Position numbers and translations under genes: made by a program. DNA of 64,000 nucleotides, taken from NCBI RefSeq assembly GCF_004342905.1, contig NZ_SMAN01000003.1, forward strand, positions 62,001 to 126,000. The letters run 5' to 3'. Source of the stretch: Melghiribacillus thermohalophilus. GTDB lineage: Bacteria; Bacillota; Bacilli; Bacillales; Alkalibacillaceae. Of this stretch, positions 1 to 8,010 are shown piece by piece. Each line of letters starts with the position of its first letter. Position 1 is the first letter of the stretch. The notes under the pieces are model-generated. The model was not told the DNA's origin. It did no database searches and worked only from the letters and a program-made list of their open reading frames with translations.

Positions 1-99
1 TCCAAAGGCTTTTCCGATCTCAGGCAATTTGGATGGGCCAAAAATAACTAAGGCAATGATTAAGATCAAAATCAACCCGGGAACGCCTATTTGTGCCAT
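1..99 (-). CDS. tatA: TatA/E-type twin-arginine translocase subunit, partial (3' end outside window)
   Basis: The 33 visible codons start at 99 and run off the window edge. They encode the short N-terminal membrane helix (rich in Ile/Leu) followed by the FGP hinge and the start of the amphipathic helix ([10 protein letters not shown]), the hallmark of TatA/TatE subunits that form the pore-like part of the twin-arginine protein export system. It lies 28 bp downstream of a second TatA gene on the same strand and is nearly identical to it over the first 20 residues, so the two look like a tandem duplication. The ATG is preceded by a GAGGTGAAAGAA-type ribosome-binding site. The C-terminal tail cannot be seen. 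Confidence 0.85.
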   Translation of the reverse strand, partial: MAQIGVPGLILILIIALVIFGPSKLPEIGKAFG

Positions 100-127
100 T
101 TTCTTTCACCTCAAATCTTGATAATCA

Positions 128-328
128 TTAAGATTTCTTTTTGTCAGAAATCGTATCTCTTACTTCTTTCACTTCATCTGTCACATCGCCAGTGAGTTCC
201 CTTGTGGAATGTTTAAACTCCTTTAACGTCTGACCGGCAGCCCGGCCTAATTCAGGCAATTTTTTCGGGCCGAAAATAATCAAAGCAATAACCAGAATTA
301 AAATCAAACCTGGCACGCCAACTTGCAT
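128..328 (-). CDS. tatA: Sec-independent protein translocase subunit TatA
   Basis: Encodes 66 residues: a single N-terminal membrane helix (about residues 3-19), the conserved [11 protein letters not shown] hinge and amphipathic helix (20-35), and a charged Lys/Glu-rich cytoplasmic tail ending in KKKS. TatA oligomerises with TatC to export folded proteins carrying twin-arginine signals. The start at 328 is chosen because GGAAGG lies 7 nt upstream; an in-frame ATG three codons earlier lacks one. No tatC is in the window, though it could lie beyond position 1. Family assignment is secure; TatA and TatE types cannot be separated by sequence alone. Confidence 0.9.
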   Translation of the reverse strand: MQVGVPGLILILVIALIIFGPKKLPELGRAAGQTLKEFKHSTRELTGDVTDEVKEVRDTISDKKKS

Positions 329-450
329 TGTTATCACCTTCCGTGGGGGAATTCGTTAACTAAACAGTCCTGAACATGATCAATAGTCTCTATCTATTTT
401 CGCGAATTTTAATGCGGTTTGCAAATGTTTTTTAAAAGTTAACAAAAAGT

Positions 451-939
451 TCACTTTCTTTCATATACACAAAAGGAATAGTCGTAAGGGTTTTGATCAT
501 CTTTTTTGCCTTTTGTTTTTGAAATAAGCTGCCACTCTGATGGATCAAAGGCAGGGAAATACGTATCTCCTTCAAATTGTTCGTCAATTTCGGTTATGTA
601 CATTCGGTCCGCAAATGCTATGGCCTGTTCAAACAGTCTCTGGCCGCCAATAACGAAGATTTCCTGATCCGGATTCCTGCTGTTTCTCTCCATGACCGGC
701 TCCCAGGAATGGATGACGACACATCCTTCTGGCTGAAAGTTCCTGTTTCTGCTCATCACCATATTTTCCCGTCCTGGTAAAGGCTTTCCAATGGATTCAA
801 ACGTTTTTCTACCCATTACAATCGTATGGCCCATCGTTGTTTTTTTGAAATATCTTAAATCTTCGGGTAAATGCCAGGGAAGCTGATTATTACGGCCAAT
901 CAACCGATTCTGATCCATAGCTACAAGCAATGAAATCAT
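451..939 (-). CDS. dfrA: Dihydrofolate reductase
   Basis: A 162-residue protein of normal bacterial DHFR length. It reduces dihydrofolate to tetrahydrofolate with NADPH, regenerating the cofactor consumed by thymidylate synthase. Visible family signatures are the N-terminal strand ISLLVAMDQNRLIG, the PWHLPEDL segment holding the catalytic acid (Asp27), the NADPH-binding MGRKTFESIG and the IGGQRLFE loop. The ATG at 939 has AAAGGAGA 9 nt upstream; a longer in-frame form from 966 would overlap the thyA stop. It follows thyA by 26 bp on the same strand, the usual thyA-dfrA operon arrangement. Confidence 0.95.
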   Translation of the reverse strand: MISLLVAMDQNRLIGRNNQLPWHLPEDLRYFKKTTMGHTIVMGRKTFESIGKPLPGRENMVMSRNRNFQPEGCVVIHSWEPVMERNSRNPDQEIFVIGGQRLFEQAIAFADRMYITEIDEQFEGDTYFPAFDPSEWQLISKTKGKKDDQNPYDYSFCVYERK

Positions 940-965
940 TTTGCATGTTCTCCTTTTCATACTCA

Positions 966-1922
966 TTATACCGCAACCGGTGCTTTTATGGCAGGGTGAG
1001 GATCGTATCCTTCAATGGACAGATCATCCAGCTCAACATCAAATATCGATCGGACATCAGGGTTGATGTTCAATGTCGGCAATGGTCGGGGGGCGCGGCT
1101 TAACTGGGTTTTGACCTGATCAACGTGATTCGAGTAAATATGGGCATCTCCGATCGTATGCACGAATTCTCCTACTTCCAGCCCTGTTTCATGGGCAATG
1201 AGGTGTGTCAGCAGTGAATAGCTGGCAATATTAAACGGAATGCCAAGGAAAATATCTCCACTTCGCTGATAAAGCTGGCAGGACAGTTTTCCATCCGCTA
1301 CATAAAATTGAAACAAAGTATGGCATGGCGGCAGTGCCATGGAAGGCACATCTTCAGGATTCCAGGCAGTGACAATCAGTCTTCTGGAATATGGATGATG
1401 TTTAATGGTTTCTATGACATCTTTCAGCTGGTCTATCGTTTCCCCTGATGATGTTTTCCAGTTTCGCCACTGGCTTCCATATACATTCCCAAGGTCTCCG
1501 TATTTTTCGGCAAATGCATCATCTTCAAGAATTCTTTTTGTAAAGATGCCCATTTGTTTCTCATATTCTCGGTTAAATGATTCGTCCTCCTGAGAACGAA
1601 GCCCAAAATCCGTCATATCCGGACCATTATATCCATCGCTTTCCACCCATTTTTTAAAGGCCCATTCGTTCCATATATGATTATTGTGCTTCAAGAGGTA
1701 GCGGATATTCGTATCGCCTTTGATGAACCACAAAAGTTCGCTGGCAATCAGCTTAAAAGGAACCCGCTTTGTCGTTAACAGCGGAAACCCTTCCTGAAGA
1801 TCGAAGCGCATCTGGTAGCCAAAAACAGAAATCGTTCCCGTTCTTGTCCGATCTTCCTTTTTATGCCCATTTTCCAGCACATGACTGCATAAGTTCAAAT
1901 ATTCTTGTTCACTTTTACTCAT
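966..1922 (-). CDS. thyA: Thymidylate synthase (long, ThyA type)
   Basis: A 318-residue folate-dependent thymidylate synthase that methylates dUMP to dTMP using methylene-tetrahydrofolate. The catalytic cysteine is Cys200 in the conserved [12 protein letters not shown] motif, and the C-terminus ends PVAV as in the family. Residues about 90-139 form an insertion relative to the 264-residue short enzymes, as in the long Lactobacillus casei type (316 residues). The start at 1922 has GAGGAGG 6 nt upstream; eight more in-frame codons upstream lack a ribosome-binding site. It is the promoter-proximal gene of a thyA-dfrA pair. Confidence 0.96.
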   Translation of the reverse strand: MSKSEQEYLNLCSHVLENGHKKEDRTRTGTISVFGYQMRFDLQEGFPLLTTKRVPFKLIASELLWFIKGDTNIRYLLKHNNHIWNEWAFKKWVESDGYNGPDMTDFGLRSQEDESFNREYEKQMGIFTKRILEDDAFAEKYGDLGNVYGSQWRNWKTSSGETIDQLKDVIETIKHHPYSRRLIVTAWNPEDVPSMALPPCHTLFQFYVADGKLSCQLYQRSGDIFLGIPFNIASYSLLTHLIAHETGLEVGEFVHTIGDAHIYSNHVDQVKTQLSRAPRPLPTLNINPDVRSIFDVELDDLSIEGYDPHPAIKAPVAV

Positions 1923-2138
1923 GTAACGTCCTCCTCTACCATTCACAAAATATGTATGAAATGAAAATGTAACATCATTGAAATGCTTCTTACAAAAAAT
2001 CCTTTCAGAGGTGGTATCCCAGACAAATCTTTTTCATCTATTTTATCACAGCACGTTTTAGCCATGGGGCACATCCAGCATATTTTTTTAAAAGTCCCAT
2101 ATACTTTAAGTGATCCTCTGTGAAAAGGTGGTGTTTGT

Positions 2139-3230
2139 ATGACTTTTGTACAGAAACACCCCGCCGTTCTTGGAACCGTAGCATGCAGTTTTGCCCTTTC
2201 ACAGCCATTTTTCTATTACATGGCAGGGCCGCTTCAGGAAAATGATCAGTTAACCGAATCCAGAAGTCTTGTGTTTGGCATGCATGATGAAGCGGTGCAC
2301 GCACTGCAAAAAAAATTAAAACGCATCAAATTGTATGAAGGCACAACAGATGGGAAATTTGGCATTAAAACCGAGCATGCCGTCAAACAATTTCAAAGAA
2401 GATACAACCTTGACATAACAGGACGTGCGAATAAGGAAACGATCCATCAATTAATGGAAATGGAAAGAGATTATTATCTGGAATCCTTGAAATCGATTGA
2501 TGGACCCATCTATCCCGGAAGCCGGGGCAAAGATGTTGAAAGTCTTCAGTTAGCCCTTTATTACTTTGGTTTATACGAAGGTGAAATCGATGGCATATAT
2601 GGTCCGTTGACAAAAAAAGCCGTTACGCAATTTCAGACAATTTATGATTTGCCGATTCAATCAACCGTAGACGAAGATTTTTTCAAGGTGCTTTATACGG
2701 GTGATCAAAAACGAATATCACAAAAAGTCATTCTCCTTAAAAATCAAGAAACATCAAACATAACACCGCTGGCAAACCATTTAAATACAGCAACCAATAC
2801 CGCCACAAACACCAGTGCTTCCAGTGAGACTAATGGAAACATCGGCACTTCTCCAACTCATGCAAGTCAGGGTACCGGCCGATTAATTCAAACAGCCAGA
2901 GCCTATTTAGGTACACCTTATGTCTGGGGAGGAGAGTCACCTCAAGGGTTTGACTGCAGCGGTTATTTGCAGTTTGTTTACCAGAGCATCGGGGTGAGTC
3001 TCCCGAGGACGGTGGATCAAATCTGGTCCTCTACACTCCCGTTGAAAAGACCAAGTGTTGGGGATCTCGTCTTTTTTGAAACCTATAAACCGGGCCCCTC
3101 TCACGCTGGGATTTATTTAGGAGACGGAAAGTTTATCCATGCCGGTCTGGATGGCGTAACAATCAGCAGTTTAAGCAATTCATACTGGAAAAACCGTTAT
3201 CTTGGAGCCAGAAGAGTCAATCAGTATTAA
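2139..3230 (+). CDS. NlpC/P60 peptidoglycan endopeptidase with two peptidoglycan-binding domains
   Basis: Encodes 363 residues. The order is an N-terminal hydrophobic stretch (8-30) that may be a signal or anchor, two PG_binding_1 repeats (about 48-108 and 128-186, each with a DGxxGxxTxxAVxxFQ core), a Thr/Asn/Ser-rich linker (205-245), and a C-terminal NlpC/P60 domain. Catalytic residues are visible: Cys273 in FDCSGY, His322 in SHAGIYLG and His334 in FIHAG. Such enzymes cut stem peptides during wall turnover or spore germination. The gene stands alone on the plus strand; its stop codon overlaps that of the convergent HD-hydrolase gene by 3 nt. The exact physiological role is not known. Confidence 0.85.
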   Translation: MTFVQKHPAVLGTVACSFALSQPFFYYMAGPLQENDQLTESRSLVFGMHDEAVHALQKKLKRIKLYEGTTDGKFGIKTEHAVKQFQRRYNLDITGRANKETIHQLMEMERDYYLESLKSIDGPIYPGSRGKDVESLQLALYYFGLYEGEIDGIYGPLTKKAVTQFQTIYDLPIQSTVDEDFFKVLYTGDQKRISQKVILLKNQETSNITPLANHLNTATNTATNTSASSETNGNIGTSPTHASQGTGRLIQTARAYLGTPYVWGGESPQGFDCSGYLQFVYQSIGVSLPRTVDQIWSSTLPLKRPSVGDLVFFETYKPGPSHAGIYLGDGKFIHAGLDGVTISSLSNSYWKNRYLGARRVNQY

Positions 3231-3877
3231 AGAGGTTGGTAGTCCTCCCCGTCCCATTCACGGTAAAATTGGGCCAAAAAGCTTTTCATAAATTCATGCC
3301 TTTTAATGGCGATGGCTCGGGCTGATTCTGTGTTTAACAGTTTAGGTAATTTTAACAACTTGTCATAAAAATGTTGAATGGTTGTGTCATTCGAGCCATA
3401 TTCAACATTGGACAATTGATGTAAGGGGACAGCTGGATGATGAATCAGCTGTCCCTTTTTTCCTCCATACGCAAACGTTCGGGCAATACCTATGGCCCCC
3501 ATGGCATCCAGTCTGTCAGCATCCTGAACAATTCTTCCTTCCAGGGTTTCTGGCACCCGATGATTTCCCCGATAAGAAATGTTTTTCATGGACAACAGGA
3601 TTTGATCAATTCGATTTGTAGATAGCTGAAGGTTCCTTAAAAAGCGAATGATGTCTTGATAGGCTTGATCCGGATCATCATTCCATTTTTCATCCGGGTA
3701 GTCATGGAGAAGAGCCGTCATCTGACAGATAAATAAATTTCCCCCTTCCAGCCGGGCAAGATGTTCGGCCAGTTTTTTGACCCTTCTCATATGCCAGATG
3801 TCATGACCGGTCGGTTCATGACTGAATACGTCTTCCATCCACTTTTCTGTTTGAACTAACATTTCCTCGAAATTCAT
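3227..3877 (-). CDS. HD-domain phosphohydrolase (YpgQ-like)
   Basis: A 216-residue HD-superfamily protein. The metal-binding residues of the HD fold are in place: His29 (IWHMRRV), His58-Asp59 (LLHDY) and Asp119 (VQDADRLDAMGAIG). Relatives hydrolyse nucleotides or other phosphoesters; the closest family known to me is B. subtilis YpgQ, a metal-dependent pyrophosphohydrolase-type enzyme, but substrate cannot be read from the sequence. The ATG overlaps the upstream DUF72 gene as ATGA with GGAGG 6 nt upstream, indicating translational coupling. Confidence 0.8.
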   Translation of the reverse strand: MNFEEMLVQTEKWMEDVFSHEPTGHDIWHMRRVKKLAEHLARLEGGNLFICQMTALLHDYPDEKWNDDPDQAYQDIIRFLRNLQLSTNRIDQILLSMKNISYRGNHRVPETLEGRIVQDADRLDAMGAIGIARTFAYGGKKGQLIHHPAVPLHQLSNVEYGSNDTTIQHFYDKLLKLPKLLNTESARAIAIKRHEFMKSFLAQFYREWDGEDYQPL

Positions 3878-4737
3878 GCTAATCCTCCATCAAATAAATC
3901 CATTTGCCTCGGGTTTAACCCTTTATATTGAATATTCAGCAGGTTCATCAACTGTTTAGCATTGTCTGCTGCGTCCTTTCCGGAATTATTGTTGAACAGT
4001 ATCGTGATGTGTTTCGTCTTTATTTGTAATTGTTTAATCCATCTGGACCATTCAGACAGTTCCTCTATACTATAACGGTACAAAAACCGTACCTTTCGCC
4101 AGTCCGGCCGTCCATTTCGATTCCACCCATGCACATTTCTTCCATGAAAACGAATGAGCGTGCGTTCCGGATGGGTTGGTTCCAGGACAACAGGCACGGA
4201 ACCTTCCCCGGCCTGGGGTTCATCACAGATCGTATGAATCCATTTTTCTTCTTTCATAAATTGCAGTGTTTTTTGCCGATATTGCGGGGAAAACCAGGTC
4301 CGATTTCTAAATTCAAGGGCCAGCGGCAGATCGAAAAAATAATCCCGAATAACCCGAAGCCTGTTTACGTGTTCTTTTTTCAGATCAAACCATGGCGGGA
4401 ACTGAAACAGAATACTGTTCAGCTTCCCGGATTGTAAAACCGGCTCAATGGATTCTCGATACTGATCCATAACGGCTCTGAATTCATCCTTTGTCACAGA
4501 TTTCCGGTCATGGCCGGTCAGGGTTTGATAAGCTTTAATCACAAAAGAAAAATGTTCGGGTGTCTCTTTCACCCATTTTTCATAATTTTTTTCAGGCTGA
4601 ATGGCATAAAAGGCGGTGTCCACTTCTACTACAGGAAAAAAGGAAGCATATACCGCCAGTTTCTCCTGTGGGGATATATTAGAATGATACAATGAGTCAT
4701 GATCCCCCCAGCCTGTTAAACCGATATGTATAGACAA
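3874..4737 (-). CDS. DUF72 family protein (YunF-like)
   Basis: Encodes 287 residues with the DUF72 pattern: an opening IGLTGWGDH, the EVDTAFYAIQPEK segment, FSFVIKAYQTLTGHDR, and a late YVLFNNNSG-like motif (ITILFNNNSGKDAADNA). DUF72 proteins have a TIM-barrel-like fold and no established activity. The start is TTG at 4737, with AGGAGG 7 nt upstream. It is coupled by ATGA to the HD hydrolase, so the two are probably one transcript. Function unknown. Confidence 0.8.
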   Translation of the reverse strand: MSIHIGLTGWGDHDSLYHSNISPQEKLAVYASFFPVVEVDTAFYAIQPEKNYEKWVKETPEHFSFVIKAYQTLTGHDRKSVTKDEFRAVMDQYRESIEPVLQSGKLNSILFQFPPWFDLKKEHVNRLRVIRDYFFDLPLALEFRNRTWFSPQYRQKTLQFMKEEKWIHTICDEPQAGEGSVPVVLEPTHPERTLIRFHGRNVHGWNRNGRPDWRKVRFLYRYSIEELSEWSRWIKQLQIKTKHITILFNNNSGKDAADNAKQLMNLLNIQYKGLNPRQMDLFDGGLA

Positions 4738-4814
4738 GCGTATAACCTCCTGAATCCCTCATTTGAAAACATATTTTTATTTATTTTACCAAAAAGAGGA
4801 CTTTTTGAAATAGA

Positions 4815-4838
4815 AAGCACCAGAACGGACAGGTGCTT
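4815..4838 (-). terminator. Probable terminator of the FAD dehydrogenase gene
   Basis: AAGCACC (4815-4821) pairs with GGTGCTT (4832-4838) around a 10-nt loop, followed on the minus strand by a T-rich stretch. It lies just after the stop codon at 4851. Confidence 0.6.
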
Positions 4839-4850
4839 CCATCCCAGAAG

Positions 4851-6308
4851 TTAAGATTTTACCGCATTCTCACCTGAGCTTACACTCAATCGTTTTAAAA
4901 TTTGCCGGGCAACCCACAATCCGCTGGCCCCCGCCTGGGCAAGCCCCCTGGTAATACCTGCTCCGTCTCCCGCTACAAAAAGTCCACGAACAGGCGTTTC
5001 AAATTGTTCGTCTACTTCAGGCCTTGCCGAATAAAATTTTGCTTCTACTCCATAAAACAGGGTGTGCTCGGATGCAATTCCAGGAGTCACCTGATCAAGG
5101 GCTTCAATCATTTCAAGCAAACTTTTCATTGTGTGATAGGGCAGTACGAGCCCAAGATCACCAGGAACAGCTTCTTTCAATGTTGGTTCAATAAATCCTT
5201 CGCGGATCCGTTTTTCAGTAGATCGTCTTCCTTTCATGAAATCACCCAGTTTTTGGACAATAATGCTTCCTCCAGATAAATAGTTGGCCAGCCTGGAGAT
5301 TTCATGGGCATATTCATTGGGTTCATAAAAGGGGTCGGTAAATTGATGGGATACCAAAAGGGCAAAGTTGGTATTGCCACTTCCTAACTCGGGATCTTTA
5401 TAGGAGTGACCATTGGCGAGCATCGTCCCTGAATGGTTTTCCACCACAACATGACCGCCCGGGTTACTGCAAAACGTGCGCACCCTGGTTCCAACCGAAC
5501 TGTTAAACACAAATTTTCCTTCATACAGATGTTCATTGATCTCTTCCATGACAATATCTGATGTTTCTACACGTACCCCGATATCAACTTGATTATTTTT
5601 CATGGGAACGCCATATGTTTTCAATAAACGGCTCAGCCATTTGGAACCATCTCTTCCTGGAGCCATGACGACATGGTCCGCATAAAGGGTTTCATCATCT
5701 TTTGATAAAATCACACCTTGAACGTTGTGATTATTCACAATAATATCTTTAACTTCAGTCATAAAGCGCATGTCAATACGCTCTCTCAAGGTTTCATAGA
5801 TGCTCTGTAAAATTTGCAGGTTTTGTTCTGTGCCAAGATGCCGGACATTGGCTCTTAATAGCTTCAATCCAGCTGCATAGGCTTTCCGTTCGATTTTTTT
5901 CACTTCTGGAGTGAGAGGATCCGTGATGGATCTTGTAGCGCCATGTCTTAAATTCATTTGGTCCACTTCATGAATGAGAGAGAGCACCTGTTCTTTTGAA
6001 AGGTAATCCGTCATCCATCCACCGAATTCGCTGGTTATATTAAACTTTCCATCTGAATAGGCTCCTGCTCCGCCAAATCCGCTCGTTATGGAGCAGGCTG
6101 GAAGACAGCCTGGATAAGCTTTTTTTCCTGCAGCAGGCGGGCACTTTGATAATTTTTTTTCTAAAATGGGACACCTTCTCTTATAAATATTATGCCCTTT
6201 GTCGATCAGCAAAATGTTCGCTTCTGGTAATTTTTCAGACAACTCATAAGAAGCAAAAATCCCTGCCGGTCCGCCTCCAACAATAATCACATCGTAATAT
6301 TTTTTCAT
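4851..6308 (-). CDS. FAD-dependent dehydrogenase of the COG2509 type
   Basis: A 485-residue flavoprotein. The N-terminal dinucleotide-binding motif GGGPAG is at residues 11-16 and a second FAD-contacting motif, LFVAGDGAGITRGLAQA, is near the C-terminus. A Cys-rich stretch follows (residues about 45-75, with CPILEKKLSKCPP and CLPACSITSGFGGAGAYSDGKF), characteristic of this family of uncharacterised FAD dehydrogenases. The electron donor and substrate are unknown. The gene is monocistronic with its own terminator and has a promoter flanked by a PurBox-like inverted repeat (6382-6417), which suggests control by purine supply; that link is inference. Confidence 0.8.
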   Translation of the reverse strand: MKKYYDVIIVGGGPAGIFASYELSEKLPEANILLIDKGHNIYKRRCPILEKKLSKCPPAAGKKAYPGCLPACSITSGFGGAGAYSDGKFNITSEFGGWMTDYLSKEQVLSLIHEVDQMNLRHGATRSITDPLTPEVKKIERKAYAAGLKLLRANVRHLGTEQNLQILQSIYETLRERIDMRFMTEVKDIIVNNHNVQGVILSKDDETLYADHVVMAPGRDGSKWLSRLLKTYGVPMKNNQVDIGVRVETSDIVMEEINEHLYEGKFVFNSSVGTRVRTFCSNPGGHVVVENHSGTMLANGHSYKDPELGSGNTNFALLVSHQFTDPFYEPNEYAHEISRLANYLSGGSIIVQKLGDFMKGRRSTEKRIREGFIEPTLKEAVPGDLGLVLPYHTMKSLLEMIEALDQVTPGIASEHTLFYGVEAKFYSARPEVDEQFETPVRGLFVAGDGAGITRGLAQAGASGLWVARQILKRLSVSSGENAVKS

Positions 6309-6344
6309 GTCATACTAGCCTCCCGACGTTATATCTCCGAAGTA

Positions 6345-6373
6345 ACTGTAACAAAGGCGGATAGTTAAGTCAA
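6345..6373 (-). promoter_or_regulatory. SigA-type promoter of the FAD dehydrogenase gene
   Basis: Read on the minus strand, TTGACT (6373-6368) and TACAGT (6350-6345) are separated by exactly 17 bp, giving a start near 6338, about 30 nt before the ATG. Confidence 0.6.
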
Positions 6374-6381
6374 CACTATAT

Positions 6382-6417
6382 ACGAACTATTTTTGTTTAT
6401 ATTAAATTAATGTTCGT
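6382..6417. promoter_or_regulatory. Candidate PurR operator (paired PurBoxes)
   Basis: ACGAAC (6382-6387) and GTTCGT (6412-6417) form an inverted pair with 24 bp between, inside AT-rich flanks. B. subtilis PurR binds two inverted CGAA-containing PurBoxes of this layout just upstream of the promoter. Here the pair covers roughly -44 to -79 of the minus-strand promoter. Confidence 0.45.
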
Positions 6418-6460
6418 GTTTTACTTTGTTGATGCCAGTCAAACTTTGATTCTTTCTTTC

Positions 6461-6489
6461 TTGACACCTCCTTTTTATTAAGCTATACT
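6461..6489 (+). promoter_or_regulatory. Strong SigA-type promoter upstream of the cold-shock gene
   Basis: TTGACA (6461-6466) and TATACT (6484-6489) are separated by 17 bp. Transcription would start near 6496 and meet an intrinsic terminator within about 95 nt. Confidence 0.75.
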
Positions 6490-6527
6490 TACATCAAGCA
6501 AAGAAGGTGTAAGGATTCATAAAAGGC

Positions 6528-6592
6528 AGGTAACTTCTATAGAAGTGAATGAATTTTGTGGTCCTTCACTTCTATAGGAGTTACCTTTTTTT
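6528..6592 (+). terminator. Intrinsic terminator/attenuator in the cold-shock gene leader
   Basis: A 22-bp stem with one mismatch (6528-6549 with 6565-6586), a 15-nt loop and seven Ts (6586-6592). The left arm holds a perfect 14-bp palindrome, ACTTCTATAGAAGT. It lies between the promoter at 6461 and the csp start, so the promoter makes either a short RNA or a read-through csp mRNA. Confidence 0.75.
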
Positions 6593-6659
6593 ATTGGAAC
6601 CTGCATCTTGTTTGTGAAATTACCACATTTATGTGAAAGGTTTTAGGAGGATTTTACTT

Positions 6660-6860
6660 ATGCAAAACGGTGTAGTTAAATGGTTCAATGCTGAAAAAGG
6701 TTATGGATTTATTCAGGTAGAAGGCGGAGACGATGTATTCGTACACTACTCTGCTATTCAGGAAGACGGTTTCAAAACCCTGGAAGAAGGTCAGGCAGTA
6801 GAATTTGAAATCGTTGAAGGCAATCGCGGTCCTCAAGCAGCTAATGTTGTAAAAAAATAA
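6660..6860 (+). CDS. Cold-shock protein (CspB/CspD-like)
   Basis: A 66-residue single OB-fold RNA chaperone. The RNA-binding motifs are KGYGFIQV (RNP1, residues 13-20) and VFVHY (RNP2, 26-30), and the opening [14 protein letters not shown] is typical. Cold-shock proteins bind single-stranded RNA and keep mRNAs open for translation. The ATG at 6660 has AGGAGG 8 nt upstream; an upstream in-frame ATG at 6633 has none. Transcription from 6461 would give a leader of about 165 nt with an internal terminator hairpin, so expression may be set by read-through. Which csp paralogue it is cannot be told. Confidence 0.93.
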   Translation: MQNGVVKWFNAEKGYGFIQVEGGDDVFVHYSAIQEDGFKTLEEGQAVEFEIVEGNRGPQAANVVKK

Positions 6861-6876
6861 ACGTTGAACCACTGAT

Positions 6877-6907
6877 GCGGCAACCGCTATTTGCGGTTGC
6901 CGCTTTT
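6877..6907 (+). terminator. Terminator of the cold-shock gene
   Basis: A perfect 11-bp stem (6877-6887 with 6893-6903), GCGGCAACCGC and its complement, with a 5-nt loop and four Ts, 16 bp after the stop codon. Confidence 0.85.
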
Positions 6908-6951
6908 ATGTGCCGCTATCTTTAATTGAAAACGATGATGACAGGCAAATA

Positions 6952-6980
6952 TTGATATATGCGAAAAGTTCAAGTAAAAT
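6952..6980 (+). promoter_or_regulatory. Probable SigA promoter of the queuosine-precursor transporter gene
   Basis: TTGATA (6952-6957), 17-bp spacer, TAAAAT (6975-6980); the start would lie near 6987, about 67 nt before the ATG. Confidence 0.5.
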
Positions 6981-7053
6981 GAATGTTCGTTAGGAAAACC
7001 CTTTTACATTCGTCACAATACATCGCCTTTTACTTGAAAGGAGGTCGCAGATC

Positions 7054-7755
7054 ATGTTTAATGAATGGCTATGGCTTATCTTTGCTCTAGTAAATTTCTC
7101 ACTTATTCTGATCATTTATCGGATGTTCGGCAAAGCCGGTCTGTTTGTATGGATTGGCATGTCTACTGTTGTAGCCAATATACAGGTTTTAAAAGTAGTG
7201 GAGTTGTTCGGTGTGACAGCTACCCTTGGAAACATCATGTATGGCACCATATTTCTCGCTACAGATATATTAAATGAGAAATACGGAAGAGAGGAAGCGA
7301 AAAAGGCAGTATGGCTTGGATTCTTCACGTTAATCTCCATGACAGTTATGATGCAGATTGCTCTGATGTTTATCCCTTCATCAGATGATACCGTTCAGGA
7401 AGCCCTTGCAGCACTGTTTGATCTTGTGCCCCAGGTTGCAGCAGGTAGTCTGGTAGCATACGTCATCAGTCAAAACTTTGACGTCTGGCTGTATCAAAAA
7501 ATAAAATCAAAATTCACTTCGGATCAATTTTTATGGCTAAGAAACAACGGAAGCACGATGATCAGTCAGTTCGTTGATACTGCGGTCTTTTGCATCATTG
7601 CCTTCTGGGGAATGTTTTCGCTTCAAATATGGGTGGAAATATTTTTATCTACTTATTTGATCAAATTTATAGTCTCTGCCCTCGATACCCCGTTTATTTA
7701 CGCCGCCAAACATATGCATAACCAAACATTCAATCCCAATGAACAGCAGGTGTAA
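7054..7755 (+). CDS. ypdP: Queuosine precursor transporter, YhhQ/VUT family (YpdP-like)
   Basis: A 233-residue integral membrane protein with about six hydrophobic helices. The family motif is visible in TLGNIMYGTIFLATDILNEKYGREEAKKAV (split between a helix and a charged loop) and in the late DTAVFCIIAFWG. YhhQ/VUT proteins import queuosine precursors such as preQ0 or preQ1 for tRNA modification; the B. subtilis relative is YpdP. The ATG has AAAGGAGG 9 nt upstream. It is monocistronic, downstream of csp but separated by csp's terminator. No preQ1 riboswitch aptamer is recognisable in the leader. Substrate is assigned by family only. Confidence 0.82.
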   Translation: MFNEWLWLIFALVNFSLILIIYRMFGKAGLFVWIGMSTVVANIQVLKVVELFGVTATLGNIMYGTIFLATDILNEKYGREEAKKAVWLGFFTLISMTVMMQIALMFIPSSDDTVQEALAALFDLVPQVAAGSLVAYVISQNFDVWLYQKIKSKFTSDQFLWLRNNGSTMISQFVDTAVFCIIAFWGMFSLQIWVEIFLSTYLIKFIVSALDTPFIYAAKHMHNQTFNPNEQQV

Positions 7756-7938
7756 TGGTAAATAAAAGCGGGTAGCGATGGAAAAGACGAGCAAAAACCA
7801 AATGGCTAAAGTAAATATGATTGTAGTCAACATGAACAGGTTTCTGCGGGAACAGTACGTGTGAAAAAGTCCTATGAGTTTCCTGGAAAACCTGAGGCCA
7901 CATCTATGAAAAGCACAGTATGTTGACCCCAGAAAAAA

Positions 7939-7977
7939 ATCCGAACGATATTCTGGACAAATGAGTATCGCTCGGAT
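7939..7977. terminator. Bidirectional terminator between ypdP and the rhodanese gene
   Basis: Imperfect stem 7939-7953 with 7963-7977 (ATCCGAACGATA and its partner), T-rich on both sides: seven As before it serve the minus strand and CTTTCTTTTTT after it the plus strand. Confidence 0.75.
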
Positions 7978-8010
7978 CTTTCTTTTTTCTGGTTTTTCCC
8001 CTGATTCTTT

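Noticed and set aside
1947-2138. T-box-like GGTGGTATCCC upstream of the NlpC/P60 gene
   Set aside because: Lacks the rest of the T-box and reads on the wrong context; no tRNA-linked gene nearby.
6549-6617. Short frame MNFVVLHFYRS within the csp leader hairpin
   Set aside because: Lacks a ribosome-binding site and lies within the terminator stem.
6920-7053. preQ1 riboswitch upstream of ypdP
   Set aside because: No recognisable preQ1 aptamer core or its conserved A-rich tail.
7778-7864. 28-codon frame after ypdP beginning MEKTSKNQMAK
   Set aside because: No clear ribosome-binding site and no known family; plausible small peptide but unsupported.
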